Shown: positions 25,428 through 34,212 of the stretch, in pieces
Layout: the number at the start of each line of letters is the position of its first letter
How positions within the stretch are numbered: the stretch's first letter is position 1
From: Parvimonas sp035282405
GTDB lineage: Bacteria; Bacillota; Clostridia; Tissierellales; Peptoniphilaceae
Length of the DNA stretch: 64,000 nucleotides
Assembly (NCBI RefSeq): GCF_035282405.1
Contig: NZ_JAYKBP010000001.1
Location: forward strand, 248,001-312,000
Reading direction: 5' to 3'
The notes under the pieces: model-generated
The model's database searches: none
Told to the model about the DNA's origin: nothing
The model's input: the letters and a program-made list of their open reading frames with translations, nothing else
Translations under genes and position numbers: made by a program

Positions 25428-26564
25428 CTAATTAATTATTTCTTTTAAAGCTATAATAAATTCATCTATTTCTTCAAATGTATTATTTTCTCCAAAACTG
25501 ATTCTTATAGCACTATTCTTTAATTCGTCGTCAATACCCATAGCTGTCAAAACATGTGAATTTTCAATAGAACCACTACTACACGCAGATCCTCCTGAAA
25601 TACAAATTCCCTTAAAATCCATAGTCATAATTAACATTTCTTTATCTAATCCAGAAAAAGAAATATTAACATTTCCAGAATATCTATTGTCAAGAGAACC
25701 ATTAATCTCATAATCTTTAAAATTTTCTTTAATATTTTTCAAAAAATAATCTCTTAAAGCTAATCTCTTAAAAACATTTTTTTCTCTTGACTCTCTCAAA
25801 ATATCTATAGCCTTTGAAAATCCAACTATTCCTGCAACATTTTCAGTTCCTGCACGTCTTGATCGTTCTTGACTACCTCCAAATACAAAATTTTCAATAT
25901 CAGTTCCTGATTTTATATATAAAGCTCCTATTCCCTTTGGTGCATGAACCTTATGACCAGAAATAGAAAGTAAATCAACATTCAAATCTTTAACATCAAT
26001 CACTAACTCAGATAAAGCTTGAACTGCATCTGTATGAAAAACAATTTTTGGATTTTTTTCCTTGACAGAATTGCAAATTTTCTTTATATCTTGAATAGTT
26101 CCTACTTCATTATTAATATACATAACAGATACCAAAATAGTGTCATCTCTTATTGAATCAATAATATTTTTTTCATCTATAAAGCCATCTCTATCAGGAT
26201 TAATAAAAGTAACATCAAAACCTCTATTTTCTAAAAATTTTGCAGTTTCTAAAATTGCAGAGTGTTCGAAGGCTGTTATAATAATATGACCATTTTTTCT
26301 TCCCTTAAACAAAGTTAGACCCATAAGAGCCCAATTATCAGCTTCTGTTCCTCCTGTTGTGAAAAACAATTCATTTTTCTCAGCATTTATGTAATTAGAA
26401 ATATTTTCCCTTGACTTTTCGACAGCAACTCTAGATTTTTGTGCAAATTCATATAGAGAAGAAGGATTAGAATAATTATTAAGTAAAAAATTCTTCATTT
26501 CATCAAAGACTTCTTCATTTAAACTTGTAGTTGCAAAATTATCAAAATATATAATATTATTCAT
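25428..26564 (-). CDS. cysteine desulfurase, NifS/IscS type
   Basis: A 378-residue class V PLP aminotransferase-fold enzyme that takes sulfur from cysteine for iron-sulfur or tRNA thiolation. IYFDNFATTSLNEEVF at the start, FTTGGTEADNWALMG, the HTDAVQ Asp, the PLP lysine in SISGHKVHAPKGIGALYI (about residue 203) and the catalytic Cys loop SGGSACSSGS (about 325-335). The long GSACSSG loop without the insertion marks the NifS/IscS branch. No IscU or MnmA gene is adjacent, so the acceptor is open. First gene of the long operon. Confidence 0.92.
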   Translation of the reverse strand: MNNIIYFDNFATTSLNEEVFDEMKNFLLNNYSNPSSLYEFAQKSRVAVEKSRENISNYINAEKNELFFTTGGTEADNWALMGLTLFKGRKNGHIIITAFEHSAILETAKFLENRGFDVTFINPDRDGFIDEKNIIDSIRDDTILVSVMYINNEVGTIQDIKKICNSVKEKNPKIVFHTDAVQALSELVIDVKDLNVDLLSISGHKVHAPKGIGALYIKSGTDIENFVFGGSQERSRRAGTENVAGIVGFSKAIDILRESREKNVFKRLALRDYFLKNIKENFKDYEINGSLDNRYSGNVNISFSGLDKEMLIMTMDFKGICISGGSACSSGSIENSHVLTAMGIDDELKNSAIRISFGENNTFEEIDEFIIALKEIIN

Positions 26565-26602
26565 ATATACAAAACTCCATAATAATAAAAAATATTACTA
26601 TA

Positions 26603-26631
26603 ATTATACTCCAAAAACCTATAAATTACAA
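26603..26631 (-). promoter_or_regulatory. promoter of the nifS-to-GNAT operon
   Basis: Minus-strand TTGTAA (26631-26626), 17-base spacer, TATAAT (26608-26603), about 30 bases before the nifS start. No terminator-promoter break is obvious in the twelve genes downstream, so this could drive all of them. Confidence 0.8.
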
Positions 26632-26807
26632 GAAAGCATAGCAAAAAGTATCAAATAAATTAAAATTACCCACATATAAAATCTAATACTTGTATTTATT
26701 CTGTTATCAATTAGTTTAAGTAAAAACTATTCAAGAACTTTTTAAACATTTACTTTAAAGATTTTAAAATTATCTATTTTCAAAAAATACTTCATTCTAT
26801 TTTTTAT

Positions 26808-26834
26808 AGAAAAAAGACACTGATTAATCAGTGC
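26808..26834 (-). terminator. terminator of the ribosomal supercluster
   Basis: On the minus strand GCACTGATTAATCAGTG, a near-perfect palindrome, is followed by TCTTTTTTC, about 45 bases after rplQ. Confidence 0.88.
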
Positions 26835-26880
26835 CTTCAGTAAAAATTTTATTAAAATCTAATATTAGCCTTTAAGCAAA

Positions 26881-27225
26881 TTATTTTACTAATTCTAAAA
26901 TCGCCATTTCAGCTGCGTCCCCTTGTCTAGGTCCTAGCTTTAATATTCTTGTATATCCACCATTTCTTTCTTTATAAAGTGGAGCAATTTCTTCGAATAG
27001 CTTATGAACTGTTTCAGTCTTGTAAATATAAGCTAAAGCTTGTCTTCTTGCATGAAGATCGCCTTTTTTTCCAAGAGTTATCATTTTTTCAGCTACTCTT
27101 CTAGTTTCCTTCGCTCTTGTTACCGTAGTTTGAATCTTTCCATTTTCAAAAAGAGATTGAACTTGATTTCTAAGCATTGCATCTCTATGGTCAGCTCTAC
27201 GTCCAAGTTTTCTTAAATTAGCCAA
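26881..27225 (-). CDS. rplQ: 50S ribosomal protein L17
   Basis: 114 residues with the typical basic start ANLRKLGRRADHRDAMLRNQVQSL and ending in GDAAEMAILELV. Last gene of the supercluster, 17 bases after rpoA, the usual alpha-operon order. It sits near the exit tunnel of the large subunit. Length is that of the short clostridial form with no C-terminal extension. Confidence 0.97.
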   Translation of the reverse strand: MANLRKLGRRADHRDAMLRNQVQSLFENGKIQTTVTRAKETRRVAEKMITLGKKGDLHARRQALAYIYKTETVHKLFEEIAPLYKERNGGYTRILKLGPRQGDAAEMAILELVK

Positions 27226-27242
27226 AGTACTACCTCCTCTTT

Positions 27243-28184
27243 TTATTCTTCATCTAAAAATTTTAAACCTAATTCATGTATTTTATCCACTACTTCTTCT
27301 ACAGATTTCTTACCAAAGTTTTTAATTTTCTTTAGCTGTTCTATATCTTGTGAAATAATATCCTTAACTGTATCAAGATTTGCTCTTTTCAAACAGTTAA
27401 AACTTCTAAGGGATAAATCTAATTCTTCAACACTCTTTGATAAAACACTATTAGTGTCCAAATTTTTACCATCTTTTATACTTGAATTATCAAGGTTAAT
27501 GTCTGGTAGTGATCTAAATAGACTTAAGTAATCTATAAAAATTCCAGCACCTGTTGAAAGAGCTTCTTGTGGAGTAATAGTTCCATTTGTCCAAACCTCA
27601 ATTTCAAGTTTGTCAAAATCTATACTTTGTCCAACTCTAGTATTTCCTACCATAAAGTTTACTTTCTTCACAGGAGAAAAAGAAGAATCCACCGCTATTG
27701 AATTAATATCACAATATTCTTTATTCAAGTCGCTAACTCTATAGCCCTTACCATTTAAGACTAATAAATCCATTCGGATTTCTCCCTCTTCATTAAGAGT
27801 TGTTATATAATGATCTTTATTAGCTATTTCAACATTTTGATTTTCAGAAATATCTCCAGCTGTTACAACTTTTGGTCCTTTTACATTTAATTCTAAAATT
27901 ACAGGTTCATCATTGAATTTCTTTAATGCAATTCCCTTAATATTAATTAAAATTTCTGGAACATCAGCTATTGAGCCTTTAATAGTAGTAAACTCATGTC
28001 CAATACCATCAATTTTAACAGTTGCTATGGCAGATCCAGGAAGAGAACCTAAAAGTACTCTTCTCATAGAATTCCCTAATGTAGTGCCATATCCTCTATC
28101 AAGAGGCATTATAGCAAATTTACCATAGTTTTTTTCAAGATCTAGATCTAAAACTTCAATATTTGTATTTAAATCTTCTGTCAT
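27243..28184 (-). CDS. rpoA: RNA polymerase alpha subunit
   Basis: 313 residues. The N-terminal assembly domain shows PLDRGYGTTLGNSMRRVLLGSLPG and the dimer/beta-binding segments (about 1-230); after a linker the C-terminal domain (about 245-313) has the helix-hairpin-helix elements LDLSLRSFNCLKRANLDTV and KKIKNFGKKSVEEVVDKI that contact UP elements and activators. It lies directly after rpsK: the rpsD gene found at this point in many Clostridia is absent. Confidence 0.97.
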   Translation of the reverse strand: MTEDLNTNIEVLDLDLEKNYGKFAIMPLDRGYGTTLGNSMRRVLLGSLPGSAIATVKIDGIGHEFTTIKGSIADVPEILINIKGIALKKFNDEPVILELNVKGPKVVTAGDISENQNVEIANKDHYITTLNEEGEIRMDLLVLNGKGYRVSDLNKEYCDINSIAVDSSFSPVKKVNFMVGNTRVGQSIDFDKLEIEVWTNGTITPQEALSTGAGIFIDYLSLFRSLPDINLDNSSIKDGKNLDTNSVLSKSVEELDLSLRSFNCLKRANLDTVKDIISQDIEQLKKIKNFGKKSVEEVVDKIHELGLKFLDEE

Positions 28185-28246
28185 AGACTTTATCCTCCTT
28201 AGTCTAATTCATATTGAAACTTTTAAATACCTTTAAAAGCTTACAA

Positions 28247-28642
28247 TTACACTCTTCTTCTCTTTGGTGGTCTACAACCATTATGTGGAATCGGAGTAAC
28301 ATCCTTAATTAAACTAACTTCAAGTCCAGTAGCTTGCAATGATCTGATAGCAGCTTCTCTACCTGATCCAGGTCCTTTGACATAAACTTCTACAACTTTT
28401 AGCCCATGTTCCATAGCTTTCTTTGCAGCTTCTTCAGCAGCTTGTTGTGCAGCAAATGGAGTAGATTTTCTTGATCCTCTAAAACCTAATTGTCCAGCAC
28501 TTGCCCAAGAAATTACATTACCGTTTAAATCACTAAGAGTTACCATAGTGTTATTAAATGAAGAAACGATATGAGCTTGTCCTTTTTCAATGTTTTTACG
28601 CTCTCTTCTTTTAACACGAGCTTTTTGTTTCTTAATTGCCAA
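28247..28642 (-). CDS. rpsK: 30S ribosomal protein S11
   Basis: 131 residues, platform protein that helps form the mRNA exit region. Start AIKKQKARVKRRERKNIEKG, core SFNNTMVTLSDLNGNVISWASAG, and the invariant tail PHNGCRPPKRRRV. 13 bases separate it from rpsM. Confidence 0.97.
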   Translation of the reverse strand: MAIKKQKARVKRRERKNIEKGQAHIVSSFNNTMVTLSDLNGNVISWASAGQLGFRGSRKSTPFAAQQAAEEAAKKAMEHGLKVVEVYVKGPGSGREAAIRSLQATGLEVSLIKDVTPIPHNGCRPPKRRRV

Positions 28643-28655
28643 TTAAATCCCCTCC

Positions 28656-29024
28656 TTATTTACCTTTTTTTGTACCAGAAACTTTCTTTGGACCTTTTCT
28701 TGTTCTGGCATTATTTTTAGTATTTTGTCCTCTTACAGGTAAACCTCTTCTATGTCTGATTCCTCTGTAACAGTTAATTTCTCTTAATCTCTTAATATTC
28801 ATAGCGATTTCTCTACGTAAATCACCTTCAACAAGATATTTATCTATTTCAGCTCTTATTAAAGCAACTTCAGCTTCAGTTAAATCTTTAACTCTTGTAT
28901 CTGGGTTTATTCCAGCATTTCTAAGAATATCATTTGAAGTCTTTCTACCTATACCATAGATATAAGTCAAACCTATTTCTACCCTTTTTTCTCTTGGTAA
29001 GTCGACACCTACAATTCTTGCCAC
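28656..29024 (-). CDS. rpsM: 30S ribosomal protein S13
   Basis: 122 residues, head protein contacting the P-site tRNA and L5. Helix-two-turn-helix part GIGRKTSNDILRNAGINPDT at residues 25-44, and the basic C-terminal tail HRRGLPVRGQNTKNNARTRK that reaches the decoding tRNAs. Full length, normal position after rpmJ. Confidence 0.97.
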   Translation of the reverse strand: MARIVGVDLPREKRVEIGLTYIYGIGRKTSNDILRNAGINPDTRVKDLTEAEVALIRAEIDKYLVEGDLRREIAMNIKRLREINCYRGIRHRRGLPVRGQNTKNNARTRKGPKKVSGTKKGK

Positions 29025-29047
29025 TGTTACCTACACCTCCATCTTCA

Positions 29048-29161
29048 TTAACCTTGTTTTTGTTTGTGCTTTGGATTTTCACAAATCACCATTACTCTGC
29101 CTTTTCTTCTGATGATTTTACATTTTTCGCACATTTTTTTCACTGATGGTCTTACTTTCAT
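29048..29161 (-). CDS. rpmJ: 50S ribosomal protein L36
   Basis: A 37-residue protein, MKVRPSVKKMCEKCK at the start and ENPKHKQKQG at the end. Cys11, Cys14 and Cys27 with His32 form the zinc ribbon of the zinc-containing L36 type. It sits between infA and rpsM as expected; RBS GGAGGG lies just upstream. Short, but unmistakable. Confidence 0.96.
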   Translation of the reverse strand: MKVRPSVKKMCEKCKIIRRKGRVMVICENPKHKQKQG

Positions 29162-29177
29162 TTAAGTCCCTCCTATG

Positions 29178-29396
29178 CTACTTGTTTCGCCAAGTTATTC
29201 TTCCTTTTGTTAAATCATAAGGTGAAAGTTCAACCAATACCTTATCTCCCGGAAGAATTCTTATATAATTCATTCTTAATTTTCCTGATATATGAGCTGT
29301 TATTTCATGACCATTTGCAAGTTTAACCTTGAATATAGTATTCGGCATAGCATCAATAACAGTTCCTTCAACTTCTATAACATCCTTTTTGGACAT
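29178..29396 (-). CDS. infA: translation initiation factor IF-1
   Basis: 72 residues, one S1-like OB fold that occupies the A site during initiation. Sequence runs SKKDVIEVEGTVIDAMPNT with the core VKLANGHEITAHISGKLRMN and PYDLTKGRITWRNK at the end, all near invariant. Lies after the KOW protein rather than after map, which is missing from this cluster. Confidence 0.97.
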   Translation of the reverse strand: MSKKDVIEVEGTVIDAMPNTIFKVKLANGHEITAHISGKLRMNYIRILPGDKVLVELSPYDLTKGRITWRNK

Positions 29397-29408
29397 TTAA
29401 AGAACCTC

Positions 29409-29690
29409 CTATTTTTCTACATTATCCTGTATATATGATTTTAATAATTTTCGCAAATTAGAATCATTAAATGATAATGGATTCAAACTAAAATCTTTAA
29501 GCACGTCATTATAAATTTGCAAATGCTTTGACTTTTTAAGTTTAGGTTTAGAAAGAGGTCTATTACTACCATTAGCAACTTTTACTAATGATGAACTAAT
29601 TACCTCAACTATGATCATTACTTCGCCCTTGTCCCGGCCCTTAAGTGATTTTACAACCTGACCTACTTTAAAATCAAAATTTAGATCCAT
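29409..29690 (-). CDS. KOW-domain (L14e-like) RNA-binding protein
   Basis: A 93-residue protein with an N-terminal KOW motif (VGQVVKSLKGRDKGEVMIIVEV, residues 8-29) and NRPLSKPKLKKSKHLQIYN, the pattern of small KOW/L14e-like proteins found between adk/map and infA in Firmicutes. The C-terminal 35 residues are a less conserved helical tail. Presumed to bind RNA or the ribosome; no experiment-based role is known to me. GGGAG precedes the ATG, so a TTG five codons upstream was rejected as start. Confidence 0.8.
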   Translation of the reverse strand: MDLNFDFKVGQVVKSLKGRDKGEVMIIVEVISSSLVKVANGSNRPLSKPKLKKSKHLQIYNDVLKDFSLNPLSFNDSNLRKLLKSYIQDNVEK

Positions 29691-29717
29691 AGTATACTCT
29701 CCCAAATGTTAAACATT

Positions 29718-30359
29718 CTAAGAAAGAGACTCCTTAATTTGTAAAAAGACATCCTCAATAGACAAAGTACCATCAACAGTTAAAATCAATCCTAAATTCT
29801 TGTAAAAATCAATTAGTGGAAAAGTCTGCTTTTCATATACTTCTATACGATCTAATACAGTTTTTTCATTATCATCTGCTCTTTGAATAACTTCTCCTGA
29901 ACATTTATCACAAATACCATCTTTTGAAGTTGGCTTATTATCTACATGATAAGTTTCTCCACAGTTTTTACAAACCCTTCTTCCAGAAAGTCTCTTTACT
30001 AAAATATTCTTATCAACATCTATGTTAACAACTTTATCTAGTTTAAGACCTCTTTTCTCTAATCCTTTTTGCAAGGCTTCTGCTTGATTAATTGTTCTTG
30101 GAAAACCATCTAATAAAAATCCATTTTTACAGTCGTCCTTTGAAAGTCTATCCCATACCAAATCAATAGTTAGTTCATCAGGTACTAGTTGACCTTTATC
30201 TAAGTATGACTTTACTTTTTTTCCAAGCTCTGTTTCATTTTTAATATTATGTCTAAAAATATCTCCCGTTGAAATATGAGTTATTCCATATTCAGAAACG
30301 ATACTTGACGCTTGAGTTCCCTTTCCGGCCCCCGGGGGTCCTAACAAAATTAGTCTCAT
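29718..30359 (-). CDS. adk: adenylate kinase
   Basis: 213 residues, interconverts ATP plus AMP and two ADP. P-loop LLGPPGAGKGTQA (5-17), NMP-binding HISTGDIFRHNI, LLDGFPRTINQAEAL, and a long LID that carries a four-cysteine zinc site (CKNCGETYH and CDKC, about residues 129-152), typical of Gram-positive enzymes. 17 bases after secY. Confidence 0.97.
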   Translation of the reverse strand: MRLILLGPPGAGKGTQASSIVSEYGITHISTGDIFRHNIKNETELGKKVKSYLDKGQLVPDELTIDLVWDRLSKDDCKNGFLLDGFPRTINQAEALQKGLEKRGLKLDKVVNIDVDKNILVKRLSGRRVCKNCGETYHVDNKPTSKDGICDKCSGEVIQRADDNEKTVLDRIEVYEKQTFPLIDFYKNLGLILTVDGTLSIEDVFLQIKESLS

Positions 30360-30376
30360 AATTTATCTCCTATAAA

Positions 30377-31654
30377 CTATTTATTTAAAAAACCTTTATA
30401 GTGTCTCATTAACATCATAGATTCTATTTGTTTCATTGTTTCAATTACAACACCAACTATGATTATAGCTGATGTTCCACCAAAGTTAATTTTCATTCCA
30501 CTTAAACGTGAAAGAACTATTGGCGCTGAAGCAATTAAAGCTAATATAATAGAACCTGAGAAAGTAATTCTATTTGATATTTTTTGTAAATGTTCTCCAG
30601 TTGGTTTTCCAGGTCTAATTCCAGGAATAAAACCACCATATTGTTGTAAATTTTTTGCGTATTCAACAGTATTAAACTGAATAGCTGAATAAAAGAATCC
30701 AAACAATATTATCAATATAAAATTCAATATTGAATATACATATACACCAACTGAACCTTCAACTGTTAAATATGAAGTAATCCAACTTGGAGTTCCACCA
30801 GAAAATAATAATGAAAGAGTTTGTGGCATAGCCAATAAAGAGGATGCAAAGATTACAGGCATTACACCACTCATGTTAACTTTTACCGGAATATGAGTAG
30901 CTTGTCCGCCATACATCTTCCTTCCAACAACTTTTTTAGCATATTGAACTGTTATTTTTCTTTCACCTTCATTTATAAGTACAACAATTACAACTATTGC
31001 AATAGCCGCTAGTACAACACCTATTATAGTAAGAATTCCAACTGTTCCAGTCTTTATTCCATAAATAAATGTACCAATTTGTGATGGTAAATTTGAAACA
31101 ATACCAAGGAAGATAATAATTGAAATACCATTACCAATTCCCTTTTCAGTTATCATTTCTCCTAACCAAACTAAGAACATAGAACCTGCTAATAAAGATG
31201 TAATAATCAATGCTGATTGAATATATCCTTTAGCAACTATCGCTTTAGCAAATAATCCATTTGCTATTGCCATAGCTTCAAAAATCCCAAGTATAACTGC
31301 ACCTATTTTAGTATACTTTGCAACTTTTTTTCTACCCATTTCACCATCCCTTGCGATTTCTCCAAGTCTTGGGAATGCAATAGTAAGAAGCTGAACAACT
31401 ATTGATGCTGTAATATAAGGATAAATACTTAGAGCAAAAACACTCATTTGTTTTAAACTACCTCCGGCAAGTAAATCTAATAGATTTACTAAACCACCAG
31501 TATTACTACTCATCAGCTTATTAACAACTGTTTTGTCTATAAAAGGAATTGGAATAACATTTCCAAGTCTATAAACAACAATCATCAATAATGTAAAAAT
31601 CATTTTACTTCTGATTTCTTTTATTCTCCACGCATTTGATAGAGTCTTGAACAT
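30377..31654 (-). CDS. secY: protein translocase subunit SecY
   Basis: 425 residues with ten membrane helices, the pore of the Sec translocon. N-terminal ITLLMIVVYRLGNVIPIPFID-like helix 1, plug and helix 2 region ALSIYPYITASIVVQLL, the cytosolic loops NEGERKITVQYAKKVVGRK and RPGKPTGEHLQKISNRI that bind SecA and the ribosome. Placed between rplO and adk as usual; its start is just one base after the rplO stop, which implies coupling. Confidence 0.96.
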   Translation of the reverse strand: MFKTLSNAWRIKEIRSKMIFTLLMIVVYRLGNVIPIPFIDKTVVNKLMSSNTGGLVNLLDLLAGGSLKQMSVFALSIYPYITASIVVQLLTIAFPRLGEIARDGEMGRKKVAKYTKIGAVILGIFEAMAIANGLFAKAIVAKGYIQSALIITSLLAGSMFLVWLGEMITEKGIGNGISIIIFLGIVSNLPSQIGTFIYGIKTGTVGILTIIGVVLAAIAIVVIVVLINEGERKITVQYAKKVVGRKMYGGQATHIPVKVNMSGVMPVIFASSLLAMPQTLSLLFSGGTPSWITSYLTVEGSVGVYVYSILNFILIILFGFFYSAIQFNTVEYAKNLQQYGGFIPGIRPGKPTGEHLQKISNRITFSGSIILALIASAPIVLSRLSGMKINFGGTSAIIIVGVVIETMKQIESMMLMRHYKGFLNK

Positions 31655-31655
31655 A

Positions 31656-32105
31656 TTAGATCACCTCTACCTTTCCTCCAGTGCTTTCTATTTTTTCGAT
31701 AGCACTTTTAGTAAATTTACTGCAAGATACAGTCAATTTTTTAGTTAATTCTCCATTACCTAAAATCTTAACGCCATCTTTTGCTTTAGCTCTTTTAGCT
31801 AAATTAACTTCAAATATTAATTCTTCAGTAACTTCTGTACCATCTTCAAAAATATTTAATTGTTCTACATTTACTTCTGCATATTGTTTAGCAAAAATAT
31901 TTGTAAAACCTCTTTTTGGAAGTCTTCTAAATAGTGGCATTTGTCCACCTTCAAATCCAGGTCTTACTCCGCCACCAGATCTTGAGTTTTGTCCGTCACG
32001 TCCTTTACCACCATACTTACCAAGTCCGGAACCGTAACCTCTACCAAGTCTTTTTCTTGCTTTTGAGCCTCCACCTTCAGCAGGTCTTAAATCATGTAAC
32101 TTCAC
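31656..32105 (-). CDS. rplO: 50S ribosomal protein L15
   Basis: 149 residues, late-assembly large-subunit protein. Glycine-rich basic N-terminus KARKRLGRGYGSGLGKYGGK and the globular C-terminal part with GEVEVI-like ending (ESTGGKVEVI). Order rpmD-rplO-secY is standard. Confidence 0.97.
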   Translation of the reverse strand: MKLHDLRPAEGGGSKARKRLGRGYGSGLGKYGGKGRDGQNSRSGGGVRPGFEGGQMPLFRRLPKRGFTNIFAKQYAEVNVEQLNIFEDGTEVTEELIFEVNLAKRAKAKDGVKILGNGELTKKLTVSCSKFTKSAIEKIESTGGKVEVI

Positions 32106-32118
32106 GCTTTATACCTCC

Positions 32119-32298
32119 TTAAATTTCTTCAACTTCAAGCATAAAACTAATTTGATTGATCATCCCTCTAATTGATGGAGTGTCCTCTTTAACAACTGTT
32201 TGACCAACTTTTTTTAAACCTAAAGCTTCAACATTTTTAATATGTTTTTCTATTCTACCAATTTTACTCTTTTTAAGTGTTATTTTGAGCTTTGCCAT
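32119..32298 (-). CDS. rpmD: 50S ribosomal protein L30
   Basis: 59 residues: MAKLKITLKKSKIGRIEKHI, then LGLKKVGQTVVKEDTPSIRG and a short end MLEVEEI. The bacterial short form of L30, which sits on the large subunit near L5/5S RNA side. Its spacing (14 bases after rpsE, 13 before rplO) and a good RBS (AGGGGGG) support it. Confidence 0.95.
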   Translation of the reverse strand: MAKLKITLKKSKIGRIEKHIKNVEALGLKKVGQTVVKEDTPSIRGMINQISFMLEVEEI

Positions 32299-32312
32299 TT
32301 TAAAAGCCCCCC

Positions 32313-32819
32313 TTAACCTAATATTTCTTCTACGGATTTTCCTCTTAATCTAGCAATATCTTCAGCTCTTTTAAGATTCTTTAACCCTTCCATAGTTGCA
32401 TTAACTATATTTCTAGCATTAGCAGTTCCCAAAGATTTACTTCTTACATCTTTAATTCCTGCAAGTTCACAAACTGCACGAACAGGACCACCAGCGATAA
32501 CTCCAGTACCGGCTCCAGCAGGTTTTAATAAAACTCTACCAGCTCCAAAAACTCCAACAATTTCATGAGGAATTGTAGTATTTACAAGAGGTACTCTAAT
32601 TACATGCTTTTTAGCATCTTGAACACCTTTTCTGATAGCTTCAGGAACCTCAAGTGCCTTACCAATACCAACACCAACATGTCCATTACCATCTCCAACT
32701 ACTACAAGAGCGCTAAATCTAAAGTTTCTACCACCTTTTACTACTTTAGTAACACGGTTGATGGCAACTACTCTTTCTTCTAATTCTAATCCTTCTACTT
32801 CTTTAATTAAAAGTTCCAT
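32313..32819 (-). CDS. rpsE: 30S ribosomal protein S5
   Basis: 168 residues, mRNA-entry helicase side and decoding fidelity protein. Double-stranded RNA-binding domain ERVVAINRVTKVVKGGRNFRF, loop VVGDGNGHVGVGIGKALEVP, and C-terminal fold GVIAGGPVRAVCELAGI with KSLGTANARNIVNAT. The classical spectinomycin-loop region VVKGGRNFRF is intact. Confidence 0.97.
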   Translation of the reverse strand: MELLIKEVEGLELEERVVAINRVTKVVKGGRNFRFSALVVVGDGNGHVGVGIGKALEVPEAIRKGVQDAKKHVIRVPLVNTTIPHEIVGVFGAGRVLLKPAGAGTGVIAGGPVRAVCELAGIKDVRSKSLGTANARNIVNATMEGLKNLKRAEDIARLRGKSVEEILG

Positions 32820-32836
32820 TAATTACCCTCCTGATA

Positions 32837-33202
32837 CTAAAATTTAAGTCCAGCTTCTCTGGCACCATCAGCTAATTCTTTAACTTTTCCATGATATAAA
32901 TATCCACTTCTATCAAAAACAACTTCAGTAATGCCTTTTTCAATAGCTTTTTTACCAATTGCAAGACCAACTGCTTTTGCTGCTTCTTTATTTGATTTTG
33001 ATTCTAATGAAGCTAATTCTTTATCCAAAGTTGAAGCTGAAACTAAAGTTATACCTTTAGTATCGTCTATAATTTGAGCATATATATTAGTATTACTTCT
33101 ATATAAATTTAATCTTGGTTTTTCAGGAGTTCCAGAAACTTTTTTTCTTACTCTAGCATGTCTTGCTTTTCTATTTTCATTCTTGTTAATTTGCTTTAAC
33201 AT
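32837..33202 (-). CDS. rplR: 50S ribosomal protein L18
   Basis: 121 residues, 5S rRNA-binding protein. Basic N-terminus LKQINKNENRKARHARVRKK, then GTPEKPRLNLYRSNTNIYAQ and the GxxxGxxA-type FDRSGYLYHGKVKELADGAR end. Length and order (after rplF) are standard. Confidence 0.97.
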   Translation of the reverse strand: MLKQINKNENRKARHARVRKKVSGTPEKPRLNLYRSNTNIYAQIIDDTKGITLVSASTLDKELASLESKSNKEAAKAVGLAIGKKAIEKGITEVVFDRSGYLYHGKVKELADGAREAGLKF

Positions 33203-33218
33203 TAAATTTCACTCCTTC

Positions 33219-33758
33219 CTATTTACCAGTCTTACCAACTTTACGTCTGATATATTCTCCTTCATATCTAACACCTTTACCCTTATAAGGTTCTGGTCTT
33301 CTATGTGCACGAATATTTGCTGCAAAGTTTCCAAGTTGTTGTTTATCAATACCATTAATCACAATTTTTGTTGGTTCAGGAACCTCAACAGTAATGCCTT
33401 CTGGATCCATTACTTCAATTGGATGAGAATATCCTAAATTTAAAGTTAATTTCTTTCCAGATTTTGCTGCTCTATATCCAGTTCCTTCAATAATCAAAGT
33501 TTTAGTAAATCCCTTTGAAACACCATCAATCATGTTAGCAAGTAATGTTCTTGTTAGTCCATGAAGTGATTTATGTCTTTTTATTTCAGAAGGACGTTCT
33601 ATACTTATTGTATTTCCTTCCATTTTTATGTTCATTTCTCTGCTTAATTGTTGAGTCAATTTCCCTTTAGGTCCTTTTACTTCAACAAAGTTTTCTTCAC
33701 CTAAGATTACCTCAACTCCAGCAGGAACAACAATTGGTTTTAATCCAATTCTTGACAT
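33219..33758 (-). CDS. rplF: 50S ribosomal protein L6
   Basis: 179 residues with two tandem L6 folds. MSRIGLKPIVVPAGVEV at the start, TLLANMIDGVSKGFTKTL in the linker, and GKGVRYEGEYIRRKVGKTGK at the end, the second-domain signature that binds 23S rRNA near the sarcin-ricin loop. Confidence 0.97.
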   Translation of the reverse strand: MSRIGLKPIVVPAGVEVILGEENFVEVKGPKGKLTQQLSREMNIKMEGNTISIERPSEIKRHKSLHGLTRTLLANMIDGVSKGFTKTLIIEGTGYRAAKSGKKLTLNLGYSHPIEVMDPEGITVEVPEPTKIVINGIDKQQLGNFAANIRAHRRPEPYKGKGVRYEGEYIRRKVGKTGK

Positions 33759-33792
33759 TGGTTTACCTCCTTAGTTTTAATCCTTAAACATG

Positions 33793-34188
33793 TTACCAAA
33801 CGTAACAAAGAACCTCTCCACCAACACCTTCTTTTCTAGCAACCTTATCAGTTACAACTCCCTTTGATGTTGAGATAATTGCAATTCCAAGTCCTCCTAA
33901 AACTTTAGGAATTTCGTGGCTTCTAGCATAAACCCTTAAACCAGGCTTTGAAATTCTCTTAAGTCCTGAAATAACTTTTTCGTTGTTCTTTCCATATTTT
34001 AAGTCAACTGTGATGATTCCTTGTTTGTCATCTTCAATTACATTATATCCTTCAATAAAACCTTCATCTAATAAAATCTGTACAAGATTTTTCTTCATTT
34101 TTGATGCAGGTATTTCAACAGATGAATGTCTAGCGTTATTACCATTTCTAATTCTTGTAAGCATATCTGCTATAGGATCAGTCATCAT
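33793..34188 (-). CDS. rpsH: 30S ribosomal protein S8
   Basis: 131 residues, central-domain 16S rRNA organiser. MMTDPIADMLTRIRNGN at the start, SRPGLRVYA-type segment (ISKPGLRVYARSHEIPKVL), and GIAIISTSKGVVTDKVARKE with GEVLCYVW at the end. The two consecutive ATGs are both possible starts; the first is closer to the ideal spacing from AGGAGG. Confidence 0.97.
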   Translation of the reverse strand: MMTDPIADMLTRIRNGNNARHSSVEIPASKMKKNLVQILLDEGFIEGYNVIEDDKQGIITVDLKYGKNNEKVISGLKRISKPGLRVYARSHEIPKVLGGLGIAIISTSKGVVTDKVARKEGVGGEVLCYVW

Positions 34189-34212
34189 ATAAGCTTCCTC
34201 CTTTATCTAATA

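Larger units (their letters stand above)
26565..26880. other. intergenic region between nifS and rplQ
   Basis: It contains the nifS promoter near 26603-26631 and the rplQ-side terminator near 26808-26834. The stretch in between (about 26640-26800) is AT-rich with no gene, hairpin or repeat that I can support. Confidence 0.7.
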